NCBI RefSeq assembly: GCF_963678635.1
Contig: NC_087065.1
Span: 49,521,011 to 49,585,010, forward strand
Source of the DNA: Symsagittifera roscoffensis
Taxonomy: Eukaryota; Xenacoelomorpha; Acoela; Convolutidae
DNA length: 64,000 bases
Direction: 5' to 3'
The position numbers were made by a program, and so were the translations under genes. A model generated the notes under the pieces. It saw nothing but the letters and a program-made list of their open reading frames with translations, was not told the DNA's origin and searched no databases. Every line of letters begins with the position of its first letter. Position 1 is the first letter of the stretch. Positions 46,501 to 56,712 of this stretch are shown piece by piece.

Positions 46501-46878
46501 CACAAAAATTTTATATCTGCCCTTTTCCCTGTGTAGCCAATATCACACATATACTCCATTCTTCCCTCACTCCACAAGGACCAAAGTTGAAACAAAAAGC
46601 GTTTAGCACCAATGGAATTTACAGAGATAAAACAAATTAACACGGAGACGACTATGTGGTAATATTTACAGGCTACCTACAAGATGAAACAGATATATAC
46701 AGCCACTATACAGATGACGAAATGTTATGTACAATTGGAGTTATATGACATATAAACAAATTGAACAGGCTAAACTACATAGATAACTAACTAAAATGTA
46801 AAAAATCGCTAAAATTGAGAATTGGTAAAAGTAAGTAAAATGAGTAACCAATGGTAAAATCAACTCTTTTGATTTTCG
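46501..46878. other. Retrotransposon region between tail ORFs and PPT
   Basis: Non-coding on inspection; AT-rich with no long frame. It probably corresponds to the 3' untranslated part of the element. Confidence 0.5.
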
Positions 46879-47640
46879 CTAAAAGAGTTTTTCAGTTTTA
46901 AGAGTTTTAAGATGTGGCGTTAAATGTGTCATGAAAGCTGCCGCCTCCTTTCTTACTTCTATATCTATGACTGAAGATATAGCACTCCCATCATCGTCCT
47001 GAATGTCGGGTCTGACTTCCTCCAATGGAGAGGATAGTACCGCGATCTTTGGTGTCATAGATGAGGGAGTTGACGAGGAACTTTGCTTAGTTTCAGCCAC
47101 CAGTGTTGGATGGGGAAGTTTTTCGAGCCAGAAAAAGTTATCAGAGGTTCGTCGTCGGAATCCTCAATTTCGGTGGTCTCTGCTCCTAGGGCCACTTGAC
47201 ATATGAAGCGCCTGTCTCCAAAAAATTTAGGGGGCCTGGATTCCTTCTGGGTCGAGGTTCGTGGTCTTTTGGGGTTTCTGCTGGAGGAGTCTCTATGATC
47301 GTTTCCGGAGAGCTTTCTATCCTAATTGGGTTATCGCTTGTGCCCGATGGAGATGTGATAATCGTCTGAGTGTTGATTTCACTCGCTAAGGTTCGTTCTG
47401 ACTGATCTAAATCACTATCAATATTATAAGTCGGAGTACCCAATTTTCGAGTCAGTACCCAAATAGTCATCGATATCTTTGTCCCAATAGTCTAAATCTA
47501 GCAAAGAATCTAATTCCGAATACGCGAATTTTGAACATTTGAAACTCGGGGTTTTCATTCTCCTCCTTTTCGTCGGCTTTTCTCCCGAAGGCTTGTAGCT
47601 TGACGATGGGCCGGTTTCGTTTGAGTCCAGCCTCTTCAAT
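46879..47640 (-). pseudogene. Retrotransposon region 3' of integrase, hydrophilic open frames
   Basis: Three adjoining or overlapping - strand frames (47424-47639, 47186-47470, 46879-47100) are rich in Ser, Pro, Lys and acidic residues. They include KPTKRRRMKTPSF and DLDYWDKDIDDYLG. There is no transmembrane segment or signal peptide, so this does not look like an envelope gene. It may be an extended integrase C terminus or an extra ORF, broken by frameshifts. I do not recognise a domain. Confidence 0.45.
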
Positions 47641-47810
47641 GGGGAATTTCTCTTCCGTTTTCCTGCTAAATCATAAATATAACTTATCGAGTTCGAAACT
47701 GCTAAAAAATTACTGGGAGCCGAAGGTTGATTTTTTTAAAAAGCTAAATCAGATTTTCTGAGCAAATGTCCATTATGAAGTGTAACCGTATGCGATGTAT
47801 CCGACAGTGG

Positions 47811-49077
47811 TTATCCACCAAGGGATTTAAAGTAAGGTTCGCCTACCCTTTGGTTAATTGTCTTCCTAAACCAATTACCTCCTTGGCTAAATGGGTTGAA
47901 TATTGGGGCTCGCTGAAGACTTCTGTCAGGTTTGTCAGTTGGGTCGCTCTCGTAACCCCTCTTGTCTGCCACTGCGTTCTCCAGATAGCCGTCTTCGAAT
48001 GTGTCATTTGCTCCCCAGTCTTGAGCTCTATCTCTTGACATTATTGATTTCCCTTTATCTAAATTAATCGCGTGTGAGACCAGAGATTGATTTCCAAAAA
48101 GTATTAGGTGATCTATTAAAATGTTTTGAAAAGGGAGAGCATCCAATGGATGATTGTTTCGTTGAACGAAAATTCCCAATGATTTTATAAATTACCGCGC
48201 TTAAAGATGGTTTTGGTTCATTGAACGACATTGCCAAGAGTTTTGCTTTAACTGTGTAGATGAGTCGTTCTACCACTCCATTTGATCTGTGATCCCCGAC
48301 CGTACATAAAATTAAGTTAATGTTGTTCTTCTCGCAGAAGTTTCTAAAATCGTTTGAAATATAACATGACCAGTAATCTGACATACAAGATAAAAGCGAA
48401 GAAGCTGAAGTGTTTTTCATCACCTTTGCTGTCGGAAACTTTGAGAAGCGATCGATTCATAGTATTAGATATTTTGAGTTGCCCCAATTTTTTTCCAATG
48501 GACGCGCAAAGTCTAAGTCTCTTTCTTCATTTGGTTCAGATAAAATTAGCAATTTCTCAGTATTTCTCGTGCCCAAAATCACTGTTAAATTCTGACCCGC
48601 CTTGATGCACTGGATACAGTTTTTCCCATGGTAATAAATCTTTCTATATAAATGTGGCCACCAGATGTTTCCGGCCAGTCATTTCATCCCGAACTGTCCT
48701 GGGTGGGTTTCATGGAGTGGCGACAAAAATGGCAATCTAAGAGCTGAGGGCACTATCAGTTTGTTATCGTTGAGTAACAATCCTTCTTTCACGTGGATGT
48801 CTCGTTGAAAGGTCTTCAGGTAAGCTCCGAATCTGTCCAATGGTCTGCCTTCTTCTACTGCCTTCTTTACGTCCTTGAGAATTTTGTCCTCGTCTGCCAT
48901 AAGTCTAATTAATCTGTTTGAGCAATATTCACTATAAGATAATGGAGTGTCTGGTAACTTCAGATCTCCCTTGTATCTAGCGAGTAATTTTTTATGAATA
49001 TCGGACATTATGTCGTTGTGGAAATTTAAAGTGATTCCTTTATTTTCCGCCCTGAGGGAAATTTTTAACGAATTCAC
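47811..49077 (-). pseudogene. Integrase of the retrotransposon (broken)
   Basis: Read 49077 to 47811. An N-terminal HHCC-type zinc region is visible: HETHPGQFGM, an in-frame stop at about 48679, then WPHLYRKIYYHG and CIQCIKAGQ. The core follows with LDFARP (first catalytic Asp), SDYWSCYISNDFRNFC (second Asp in a changed TDNGS-like motif) and GDHRSNGVVERLIYTVKAKL (catalytic Glu). The frame 47811-48179 continues as the C-terminal part. At least two in-frame stops, the second near 48450, make it non-functional as it stands. Function in an intact element would be insertion of the cDNA into the host genome. Confidence 0.8.
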
Positions 49078-49440
49078 AAACGCGAGAAATTCTACAAATA
49101 GAATTTTTGCTTTCCGGATTTAGGGACTGGTTAACTGATAAAAGTGACTGTGAAAAAAAAATAGGTAAGTTTTGTCTGAAAGATGGAAGTAATTAAAATT
49201 GAATTTTGAAAGATTTAATGGGATGCAGCCGCTTGTACAGGACTCTAAACAGGAGTGATTAGAATTACAATTTCTAATTGTGTCGTTGACGTAGTTAAGA
49301 ATATTCGAGAAGAACGACCGTTAGATGGATAGCGTTAATTTTTTTTTTCGCCCATTGGATTATTGTAATCCAAGTTAGTAATCGTATTTACATCCACTGG
49401 ATTGTACAATTCGTTCTTTGTAAATTTTTTCTTTTTACAA

Positions 49441-49644
49441 TCAATATTTACAGAGAGATAATCTACAACCTTTTTTTACTGTTGCCACTACAAATTCGTT
49501 ATCGTAGTGTGAGGTTGGAAGGACTTTTCCTGAAGGTAATCTCGACGATAAATCTGTAAATCCCATGTCTTTTCCTGGTATGTGTTTGATCTTGAAATTA
49601 ATTGGTAAAAGTCGATTTACCCAACGGGTCAGTGTGCTGTGCAT
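49441..49644 (-). pseudogene. RNase H C-terminal segment, copy B
   Basis: This 67-codon frame has LTRWVNRLLPINFKIKHIPG then KDMGFTDLSSRLP. That is the typical end of a gypsy-type RNase H (RW-x-L-x-L-x-F-x-I-x-HxPG-K-x-N-x-xADxLSR). Upstream RNase H sequence (49645-49960) is interrupted by stops. RNase H removes the RNA strand during cDNA synthesis in intact elements. Confidence 0.7.
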
Positions 49645-50103
49645 AGTTTTGTTACTTTGATTAGCGTTTCAGGCTGATAACAACGCCTTGTCGTCCGTTA
49701 CAATCTCAACTCGGTGCCATACAAGTAGTTCTTAAATTATTCTGTAGCCCAAAACACTCCCAACATTTCTAATTCGTTAGTAGAATATTTCATTTCATGA
49801 CAGTTTCAAAATCGAGAAGCGAATGCTTTTGTTAACCAAATTTCCGCGTCCCATTGTTCTTATGTGTTTCCTAGACCCCTCTGTGAAGCGCCTGTTTTTA
49901 ATCTTGACTTCCTTTTTATATCGAAATGATTATTCTCTGTAATGTTAACGATCTCTTTCTTTAATTCTTCGAAAGCCTTCGTGTGATCGTCGTTTCATTG
50001 GTAAACTGATTTTTTTTTTCTAAAAGTGGGCGTAGCGGAGAAATAAGGTTTGACAGGTTCGGGACGAATTTTATATATTGGTTGATCGAGCCGAAGAATG
50101 ACC

Positions 50104-50903
50104 TTAATTCAGATAAATTTTGGGGTTTGGAAGGCTTTTTATAGAATCTGATTTTCCCACCAATGGTTTCACCCCCGAGTTTGATATCTTGAATCCTAAC
50201 CACTCTGTTTCTTCTTGGAAAAATGCACATTTCTCCCATTTTACTGCCATATTCTTGTTGTCCAAGATGTTTAAGAATTTTGCTCGTATCGCTTTGTGTT
50301 TGTTTAAAGATCTTTTTGAGGCTATTAAAATATCATCGATATAACAGTTGGTAAAAGGAAAATCTTTCAGTAATGAATCCGTCACCCTTTGGAACTCGTT
50401 TGGCATGTCGCCTAGCCCGTAAAACCCCGTTAGAAATCTATAAGTCACGGTGGTTTCACCACCTACGATACTAAAATTACATTGTTTGCTAGTGTCTGTG
50501 CATAATTGTAATTGACTGTACGCATTTTTTAGGTCTAAATTGCTAAACCAGACTTCCCTTGAATCTCTGTTAGAAAGTTGGAGAGCTATGTTGTCAATGA
50601 GCTCGTGTATGTTTGGCAATTGATATTTGTTCTTGAATATCTGGTCATTTAAGAGTTTCGAATCTAAAGCCAACTTGTTGATATTTTTTATCACTCTTTT
50701 TATCTTTTTATCACTATTGGGTTAATAAAGCAGTCTTCGTCACATTTGCTTAGTTTCACAATATGCCCCTCCTTTTCCATTCTATTTAATTCCACCTTTA
50801 CTCTATCTAGTAAATGCAGAGGAACTCTTCTGCCTTTGGTTTGGATAAGTTTGAACGGTGAGTGGAAATGAGTGATTTTTCTCTCCAATGGTATTTTCCC
50901 CAC
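50104..50903 (-). pseudogene. Reverse transcriptase, copy B
   Basis: Frames 50700-50903 (thumb-proximal entry region, PLHLLDRVKVELNRMEKEGH) and 50104-50694 (196 codons) together cover most of an RT. They contain SNLDLKNAYSQLQL (first catalytic Asp), LTGFYGLGDMPNEFQR and CYIDDILIAS, with the YIDD active site intact. A break between the two frames near 50697 and stops downstream (49961-50239 is shifted) show it is not intact. Its sequence is nearly identical to copy A. Confidence 0.85.
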
Positions 50904-51027
50904 TCTGTTAAATAATCCTTTGAATTTATGGTATGGTACAAGTTAAGGATTGTGTCTGAATGATTGTTTGACTTACACGAATCTGGAAGGGTTACGTTGT
51001 TGACAGGTAGAAGTGGTTGTCGTTGGG

Positions 51028-51453
51028 CTATTTCGATTCCTTTCGTGGTAAATCATCGTTTCCTAAAATGATCCTCTCGTGTCCAGTGGCGATAAAAAAT
51101 GGAATTTGTTCCGCAATTATTCCCTTGCATTGTATTCTAATTTCAATTTTTCCCATAATGTTGATGGTATCGTTGGTAAACCCGCAGTATAAATCAAGAG
51201 TCTTCTTGTCTACTGGGTGGATTTTTAAATGCGGGTTTCTCAATTTCAGTTCATGCAGGACGTTTTGCTTAAGGAAGCTTACTGGACTCGCCGAATCTAC
51301 TGGAATGTTCAGGTTAATTATCGCGTCGTCTCCCAGTCCAATGTTAACCAATTTTTTGGCTTCCATACCATTGGTGTCATAGATGGTTCTGATGTTAAGA
51401 ACGGAATAATCGTCGTTGTCACTGATCCCCTCTTCTGTCCAAGCCTTAATCAC
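51028..51453 (-). pseudogene. Aspartic protease region, copy B
   Basis: This frame of 141 codons contains NIPVDSASPVSFL, where the catalytic D-S/T-G is replaced by D-S-A, as in some retrotransposon proteases. ATGHERIILGNDDLP, the flap-to-C-terminal LGxDxL pattern, follows. It is open across the whole domain, unlike copy A. The protease would process gag-pol in an active element. Confidence 0.75.
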
Positions 51454-51667
51454 GGCACAAAAGTTTTCTTCAATTCTTGCTTGTGGGTCTTCTGGGGAGA
51501 ATGAACAATTCTGACTATTTAGAACTTCTTCTACAGTATTTAAAATTGAATTTTGAAAGATTTAATGGGATGCAGCCGCTTGTACAGGACTCTAAACAGG
51601 AGTGATTAGAATTACAATTTCTAATTGTGTCGTTGACGTAGTTAAGAATATTCGAGAAGAACGACCG

Positions 51668-51991
51668 TTAGATGGATAGCGTTAATTTTTTCTTTCCGCA
51701 CATTGGATTTTTGTAATCCAAGTTAGTATTAGTATTTACATCCACTGGATTGTACAATTCGTTCTTTGTAAAATTTTTCTTTTTACAATCAATATTTACA
51801 GAGAGATTATCTACAACCTTTTTTACTGTTGCCACTACAAATTCGTTATCGTAGTGTGAGGTTGGAAGGACTTTTGCTAAAGGTAATCTCGACGATAAAT
51901 CTGTAAATCCCATGTCTTTTCCTGGTATGTGTTTGATCTTCAAATTAATTGGTAAAAGTCGATTTACCCAACGGGTCAGTGTGCTGTGCAT
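51668..51991 (-). pseudogene. RNase H C-terminal segment, copy A
   Basis: A 107-codon frame that begins with the same LTRWVNRLLPINLKIKHIPG as copy B. It runs longer because copy B has a frame break after VKKG. The extra residues lead toward the duplication junction. Confidence 0.7.
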
Positions 51992-52449
51992 AGTTTTGTT
52001 ACTTTGGTTAGCGTTTCAGGCTGATAACAATGCCTTGTCGTCCGTTACAATCTCGACTTGGTGCCATACAAGTAGTTTTTAAAATATTCTGTAGCCCAAA
52101 TCACTCCCAACAGTTCTAATTCGTTAGTAGAATATTTCATTTCATGACAGTTTCAAAATCGAGAAGCGAATGCTTTTGTTAACCAAATTTTCGCGACCCA
52201 TTGTTCTTATGTGGCTCCTAGAGCACTCTTTGAAGCGTCTGTTTTTAATCTTGACATCTTTCTTATATCGAAATGATTATTCCCTGTAATGTTAACGATC
52301 TCTTTCTTTAATTCTTCGAAAGCCTTCGTGTGATCGTCGTTTCATTGGTAAACTGATTTTTTTTTCTAAAAGTGGGCGTAGCGGAGAACTTAGGTTTGAC
52401 AGGTTCGGGACGAATTTCATATATTGGTTGATCGAGCCGAAGAATGACC

Positions 52450-53040
52450 TTAATTCAGATAAATTTTGGGGTTTGGAAGGCTTTTTATAGAATCTGATTT
52501 TCCCACCAATGGTTTCACCCCCGAGTTTGATATCTTGAATCCCAACCACTCTGTTTCTTCTTGAAAAAATGCACATTTCTCCCATTTTACTGCCATATTC
52601 TTGTTGTCCAAGATGTTTAAAAATTTTGCTCGTATCGCTTTGTGTTTGTTTAAAGATCTTTTTGAGGCTATTAAAATATCATCGATATAACAGTTGGTAA
52701 AAATAAAATCTTTCAGTAATGAATCCGTCACCCTTTGGAACTCGTTTGGCATGTCGCCTAGCCCGTAAAACCCCGTTAGAAATCTATAAGTCCCGGTGGT
52801 TTCACCACCTACGATACTAAAATTACATTGTTTGCTAGTGTCTGTGCATAATTGTAATTGACTGTACGCATTTTTTAGGTCTAAATTGCTAAACCAGACT
52901 TCCCTTGAATCTCTGTTAGAAAGTTGGAGAGCTATGTTGTCAATGAGCTCGTGAATGTTTGGCAATTGATATTTGTTCTTGAATATCTGGTCATTTAAGA
53001 GTTTCGAATCTAAAGCCAACTTGTTACTACTTTTTATCAC
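52450..53040 (-). pseudogene. Reverse transcriptase, copy A
   Basis: A 196-codon frame almost identical to copy B, with SNLDLKNAYSQLQL and CYIDDILIAS. The upstream RT entry region is disrupted by an insertion at about 53150-53270, which falls inside the coding stretch equivalent to PLHLLDRVK of copy B and shifts the frame. Confidence 0.85.
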
Positions 53041-53149
53041 TCTTTTTTTCTTTTTATCACTATTGGATTAATAAAGCAGTCTTCGTCACATTTGCTTAGT
53101 TTCACAATATGCCCCTCCTTTTCCATTCTATTTAATTCCACCTTTACTC

Positions 53150-53270
53150 GCCTTAAGGTGGAATCTTCTTCAATTCTTGCTTGTTGGTCTTCTGGGGAGA
53201 ATGAACAATTCTGACTATTTAGAACTTCTTCTACAGTATTTAAAATTCCACCTTAATTCCACCTTTACCT
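53150..53270. repeat. 121-bp insertion carrying a copy of the duplication junction
   Basis: About 84 nt (53164-53247) match 51464-51547, the sequence spanning the A/B duplication junction, including the junction-specific 'cagtatttaaaatt'. The segment is bracketed by a perfect 12-bp inverted repeat, ttaaggtggaat (53153-53164) and attccaccttaa (53245-53256), and by extra 'ttccacctt' repeats. The length difference from copy B is 121 bp, which shifts the frame. Confidence 0.85.
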
Positions 53271-53572
53271 CCACCTAGTAAATGCAGAGGAACTCTTCTG
53301 CCTTTGGTTTGGATAAGTTTGAACGGGGAGTGGAAATGAGTGATTTTTCTCTCCAATGGTATTTTCCCCACTCTGTTAAATAATCCTTTGAATTTATGGT
53401 ATGGTACAAGTTAAGGATTGTGTCTGAATGATTGTTTGACTTACACGAATCTGGAAGGATTACGTTGTTGACAGGTAGTAGTGGTTGTCGTTGAGCTATT
53501 TCGATTCCTTTCGTGTAAATTATCGTTTCCTAAAATGATTCTCTCGTGTCCAGTGGCGATAAAAAATGGAAT

Positions 53573-54231
53573 TTAATCCGCAATTATTCCCTTGGATTGT
53601 ATTCTAACTTCAATTTTTCCCATAATGTTGATGGTATCGTTGGTAAACCCGCAGTATAATTCAAGAGTCTTCTTGTCTACTGGGTGGATTTTTAAATGTG
53701 GGTTTCTCAATTTCAGTTCATGCAGGACGTTTTGCTTAAGGAAGCTTACTGGACTCGCCGAATCTACTGGAATGTTCAGGTTAATTATCGCGTCGTCTCC
53801 CAGTCCAATGTTAACCAATTTTTTGGCTTCCATACCATTGGTGTCATAGATGGTTCTGATGTTAAGAACGGAATAATCGTCGTTGTCACTGATCCCCTCT
53901 TCTGTCCAAACTTAATCACGGCACAAAAGTTTTCTTCAATTCTTGCTTGTGGGTCTTCTGGGGAGTATGAACAATTCTGACTATTTAGAACTTCTTCTAC
54001 AGTTTTTAGAGCGGGTTTTCTTTCTTTATTTTTACACAGTCTTCCAAAATGTCCTTTATATTTACAAATGTTACAGATTAATTCCTTCGCCAGACACACA
54101 TTCAGGTGACCCTTGGTAAACGCATTCCGACATTTCATACAAGTATAAGATCTTTCTATGTTCAAACTTGGTTCCTTTTTTAAATTATTAAAATTTTTGT
54201 CTTCTCTACCGCTACTTCCTGTCGTGTTGAA
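53573..54231 (-). pseudogene. Nucleocapsid zinc knuckles and protease, copy A
   Basis: Frame 53785-54165 encodes two Cys-rich knuckles, CMKCRNAFTKGHLNVC and the classic CCHC CNICKYKGHFGRLC (C-x2-C-x4-H-x4-C). It is in the same frame as gag but separated by a single TAA. A one-base loss near 53911 ('ccaaactt' where copy B has 'ccaagcctt') then shifts the frame, and the protease (NIPVDSASPVSF) continues in 53573-53833. Confidence 0.8.
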
Positions 54232-54840
54232 TTATCTAGTCATGTTTGTTAGTTTAAGATGGTTGTAGTAGCCTTTTTCGTCGATGATGACTTGGTTGCG
54301 TGCATCCACTGGATTAAGAGTTTCCGAAAGTAATCTTCGTTGTAAATCACAGTTTTTCATGTTGAAAATAAGTACATCTCTTATCCACTCCTGTTCGGCG
54401 TTGATTCCAATTTCGCATAATCTTGCCAAGTCTGATAGTGCGCCCCAAAATTGTTCATAGGATTCCCTGTCCTTTTGCTTTCTGCTTAGCAATTTGTATC
54501 GTTCAAACGTAATATTTGTCTGTTTGATAAAAACTGTTTCCAGTAGATCGAAAAATTCTTTGAAGGAGATTCCTAGGACTTTAGTCCTTGGATGTTTTTG
54601 AGCAAAAACTCTCTTTCCTTCCGTTCCTAGGGCCAAATATAAGATTGATCTTACTTTTTTATCGGCCTCATATCTCCTCATGTCTCCGAATTTTCGTTTG
54701 TCTTCTGCTATTCTTTTGTCCTCTGCGTGCTCGTAGACTCGCATGGTCTCTTTAATTCTGGCCTCCCTGGTTTTCCTCTGTGGTTCATTTTCTGACTCCT
54801 GGGCGCCTTCTAGGATAGGAATTGTAGTCTCCAGTTCCAA
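54232..54840 (-). CDS. gag (capsid-like) frame of the retrotransposon
   Basis: A 202-codon frame rich in charged residues, with an N-terminal Glu/Arg/Lys-rich helix-forming stretch (KETMRVYEHAEDKRIAEDKR). A capsid-like core follows: RSILYLALGTEGKRVF, SFKEFFDLLETVF, RESYEQFWGALSDLARLCEI, VLIFNMKNCDLQRRLLS. This pattern is typical of Ty3/gypsy gag. It ends at TAA (54232-54234), 66 nt before the zinc-knuckle frame in the same phase. The start is the first ATG after the PBS leader (54840). Confidence 0.8.
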   Translation of the reverse strand: MELETTIPILEGAQESENEPQRKTREARIKETMRVYEHAEDKRIAEDKRKFGDMRRYEADKKVRSILYLALGTEGKRVFAQKHPRTKVLGISFKEFFDLLETVFIKQTNITFERYKLLSRKQKDRESYEQFWGALSDLARLCEIGINAEQEWIRDVLIFNMKNCDLQRRLLSETLNPVDARNQVIIDEKGYYNHLKLTNMTR

Positions 54841-54973
54841 TGGTTCATTTAGATTATCTATATCTAAATTCTATTTAGCAATGATAGCCAGATGAAATTG
54901 GTCTATCCAGTTGTTCCATTAGGTGGGTGGTTCTATCGTGTGATTTGTCCAAAAGGCGGGAATTCCCCGCAGA

Positions 54974-54998
54974 TTCGAATCAGTTGATGACTGCGCCA
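54974..54998 (-). other. Primer-binding site (tRNA-Ser-like)
   Basis: Directly abutting the 5' LTR, the - strand reads TGGCGCAGTCA. That is TGG plus eight bases fitting the acceptor end of a tRNA with discriminator G, such as a serine tRNA. GATTCGAA further in resembles a T-loop complement, but the spacing is two bases longer than a standard T arm, so extended pairing is doubtful. PBS position is confident; tRNA identity is tentative. Confidence 0.7.
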
Positions 54999-55208
54999 TA
55001 ATAAAAGTACGCTAATACCACTGGTAACTATTCTAACTAAGCTAAGTTAAAAAGGTATAAAATAAGGTATTGACTTAAAACTGACCGATGTCTTAAAGAG
55101 CAACTAGTGACGCGAATTCTACTGGACTTCGTAGAGTAAACGTTAACTAGTACGTAATTAACACATAGAGGTCAAGGTTAAAACATACTAAAATACTAAA
55201 TCACAACA
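54999..55208 (-). repeat. 5' LTR of the retrotransposon
   Basis: Starts TGTTGTGATT (at 55208 on the - strand) and ends ACTTTTATTA immediately before the PBS. The flanking bases are 'gaaat' after 55208 and 'gaaac' before 46280, a possible 4-bp GAAA target duplication. Confidence 0.9.
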
Positions 55209-56577
55209 GAAATTGATACTATTATCCTAAAATGCATAGTTTTGCAAAAATATGTTTTTTACCAAAACCTATTAGATTTACCAATACCAATTAAAGAGCA
55301 GTCGGAACATTTAAAGGGCAGTCGGAACAGTTTTGGCTGCTGGATTAACGAAATTCAATCATTATGTTTTAGCCAAATACTCCTTATAGGACAGTTTACG
55401 GGAATCGCAGTATTCAATTCTTTGCCCTATTACGAGCAGTCTTTTTGTTCCAAAGTTTGGAGTAAGCGACAGATTAAAGATGATTGGGCTGGTTTTTTTC
55501 CAACTCAGTTCCGATTTTTTAAGTTAGCATTCATGTAGAAAGATTGATATCACTTGGAAAAAAAAGGTTAATTAAGCGCACCTTTTAAAATCCATTTGAC
55601 CAGAAACTTTTGTTGATGAAACTATCTAGGTTTTTTTGAAAACTGATAAAAGTCTAAAAAGGTTTTGGTAAGAGCAAACAGCTTACCTCAATTCAGCTTG
55701 GAAAAATTTAATTAGCCGCTTACGTTTTAATAGCACAAATTATATCGAGCGTTAGGTTCCCTAAGATGGCCAATTTCCAAACCTCCATAATTCTAAGACA
55801 ATTATTAACAAGTAAAATATCTTTCAATTTCGATTTCAAGACACCAATACCTCTCAGATAAAAAAATCGCGTCAAAAACGGCTTGTGAAAAAGTTGAAAC
55901 TTGTTCGGAGAAAAAACCATCCTGAGATCAGATATTCCGTCACTTTTTTTTAAAGTCGAACCAACAAAACTTTGTCATGTCATAATCATTGGCTTCAAGT
56001 TTTAAGCTAGCTTGTTATTTGAGATACCTTTGCCAAACATCTTATACGTCTTTATGACTACTATTTTTCGCATTAGTTCTATATATGCAATTATAATTGA
56101 TACCAGCGCATGCCATTCTAATGATCAAAACCGCGCTTTGATAAGTCTTATATATGTACTGAGTTTTATCGTAATTTTTTGTCATAGAGATTTTTGTGTT
56201 CGTTAACAGTGTTCATTATTTCTATCAATTGAAGTTTTGACAACTTTAAATTTGAAAATCGTTTTTCGACCGGAGGAAAACCAACAAGGTACTACTATGA
56301 AGATAGCCGTGCTCATAGAATCAAAAAAGTATTCTGCTGAGTATTTCGAATCAAAACGTGAATAAACTTGAATCATAGAAATAATTTACTTAGTTCAAAG
56401 CAAAAGAATTTTTTTAATGCTAAGAGTCATTAAGTTTATCTATTTTAACTCTTAAATCCATATCGGACAGATTTTTTGGTAATTTACCTTAGATTTTCTA
56501 CATAGTGAAAAACAACAGACTCGTCTGTCATAGTAGTACCATAGTAGCGAAACAAGACAGAAGAAAAAGCTGTGAGA
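55209..56577. other. Intergenic DNA upstream of the EF-hand gene
   Basis: No gene was seen. It holds a dispersed repeat at 55687-55985 matching 44451-44770, and a short tandem 'aaagagcagtcggaaca' / 'aaagggcagtcggaaca' (55293-55330). The EF-hand gene promoter and 5' UTR should lie at its right end. I see no convincing TATA box. Confidence 0.45.
55687..55985 (+). repeat. Dispersed repeat, right copy flanking the LTR element
   Basis: Homologous to 44451-44770 in the same orientation ('ctcaattcag', 'ccgcttacgttttaatagcac', 'cggagaaaaaacca'). Confidence 0.55.
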
Positions 56578-56712
56578 ATGGGTTTGGACAAGACTAAAGT
56601 GATCAGGAGCCACTACGACAGGAGGGTCGTGTCAGATAACGATTGCAAGAAAGTGGCAAACATGAAGAACCTCGACGATGACACCTTCACTGTCATCATT
56701 GACATTTTCGTG
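56578..56712 (+). CDS. EF-hand gene exon 1
   Basis: It encodes 45 residues from MGLDKTKVIRSHYDRR to TVIIDIFV, the last part being the entering helix of EF1. Donor 'ttcgtg|gtgaga', phase 0. The N-terminal 30 residues are basic and have no recognised motif. Confidence 0.85.

Larger units (their letters stand above)
49197..51543 (-). repeat. Internal tandem duplication, copy B (3' copy)
   Basis: The left member of a direct tandem duplication inside the element with a period of about 2346-2347 bp. 'gaattttgaaagatttaatg' is at 49201 and again at 51548, and the 196-codon RT frames are offset by 2346. It covers the end of the gag-protease linker, protease, RT and the RNase H tail. Copies A and B are very similar, so the duplication is younger than, or about as old as, the insertion. 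Confidence 0.9.
51544..54000 (-). repeat. Internal tandem duplication, copy A (5' copy)
   Basis: The right member of the duplication, joined to gag in the original order. It is about 121 bp longer than copy B because of an insertion near 53150-53270. Its outer end differs from the junction: here the sequence runs 'ctacagtttttagagcgg' into gag, whereas at the A/B junction it reads 'ctacagtatttaaaattg'. Confidence 0.9.
46280..55208 (-). mobile_element. Ty3/gypsy-type LTR retrotransposon, defective, with internal duplication
   Basis: An 8.9 kb element on the - strand. Order from its 5' end (right) is LTR (54999-55208), PBS abutting the LTR (54998 downward), gag and zinc knuckles, protease-RT-RNase H (copy A), a second protease-RT-RNase H (copy B), integrase, an extra C-terminal region, PPT and LTR (46280-46490). 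Protease-RT-RNaseH-integrase order is diagnostic of the Ty3/gypsy (Metaviridae) type. The short LTRs and the possible tRNA-Ser primer would suit a mag-like clade, which is inference. It is inactivated by an in-frame stop after gag, frameshifts in protease, stops in integrase and the duplication. The LTRs differ at about a dozen positions in 210 by my alignment, so the insertion is not very recent. Confidence 0.9.

Noticed and set aside
46879-47640. Envelope gene in the retrotransposon
   Set aside because: The frames are hydrophilic, with no signal peptide or transmembrane segment.
46275-55213. Exact 5-bp target-site duplication of the LTR element
   Set aside because: The flanks are gaaac and gaaat. 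Only GAAA matches, so a 4-bp duplication is possible but not demonstrated.
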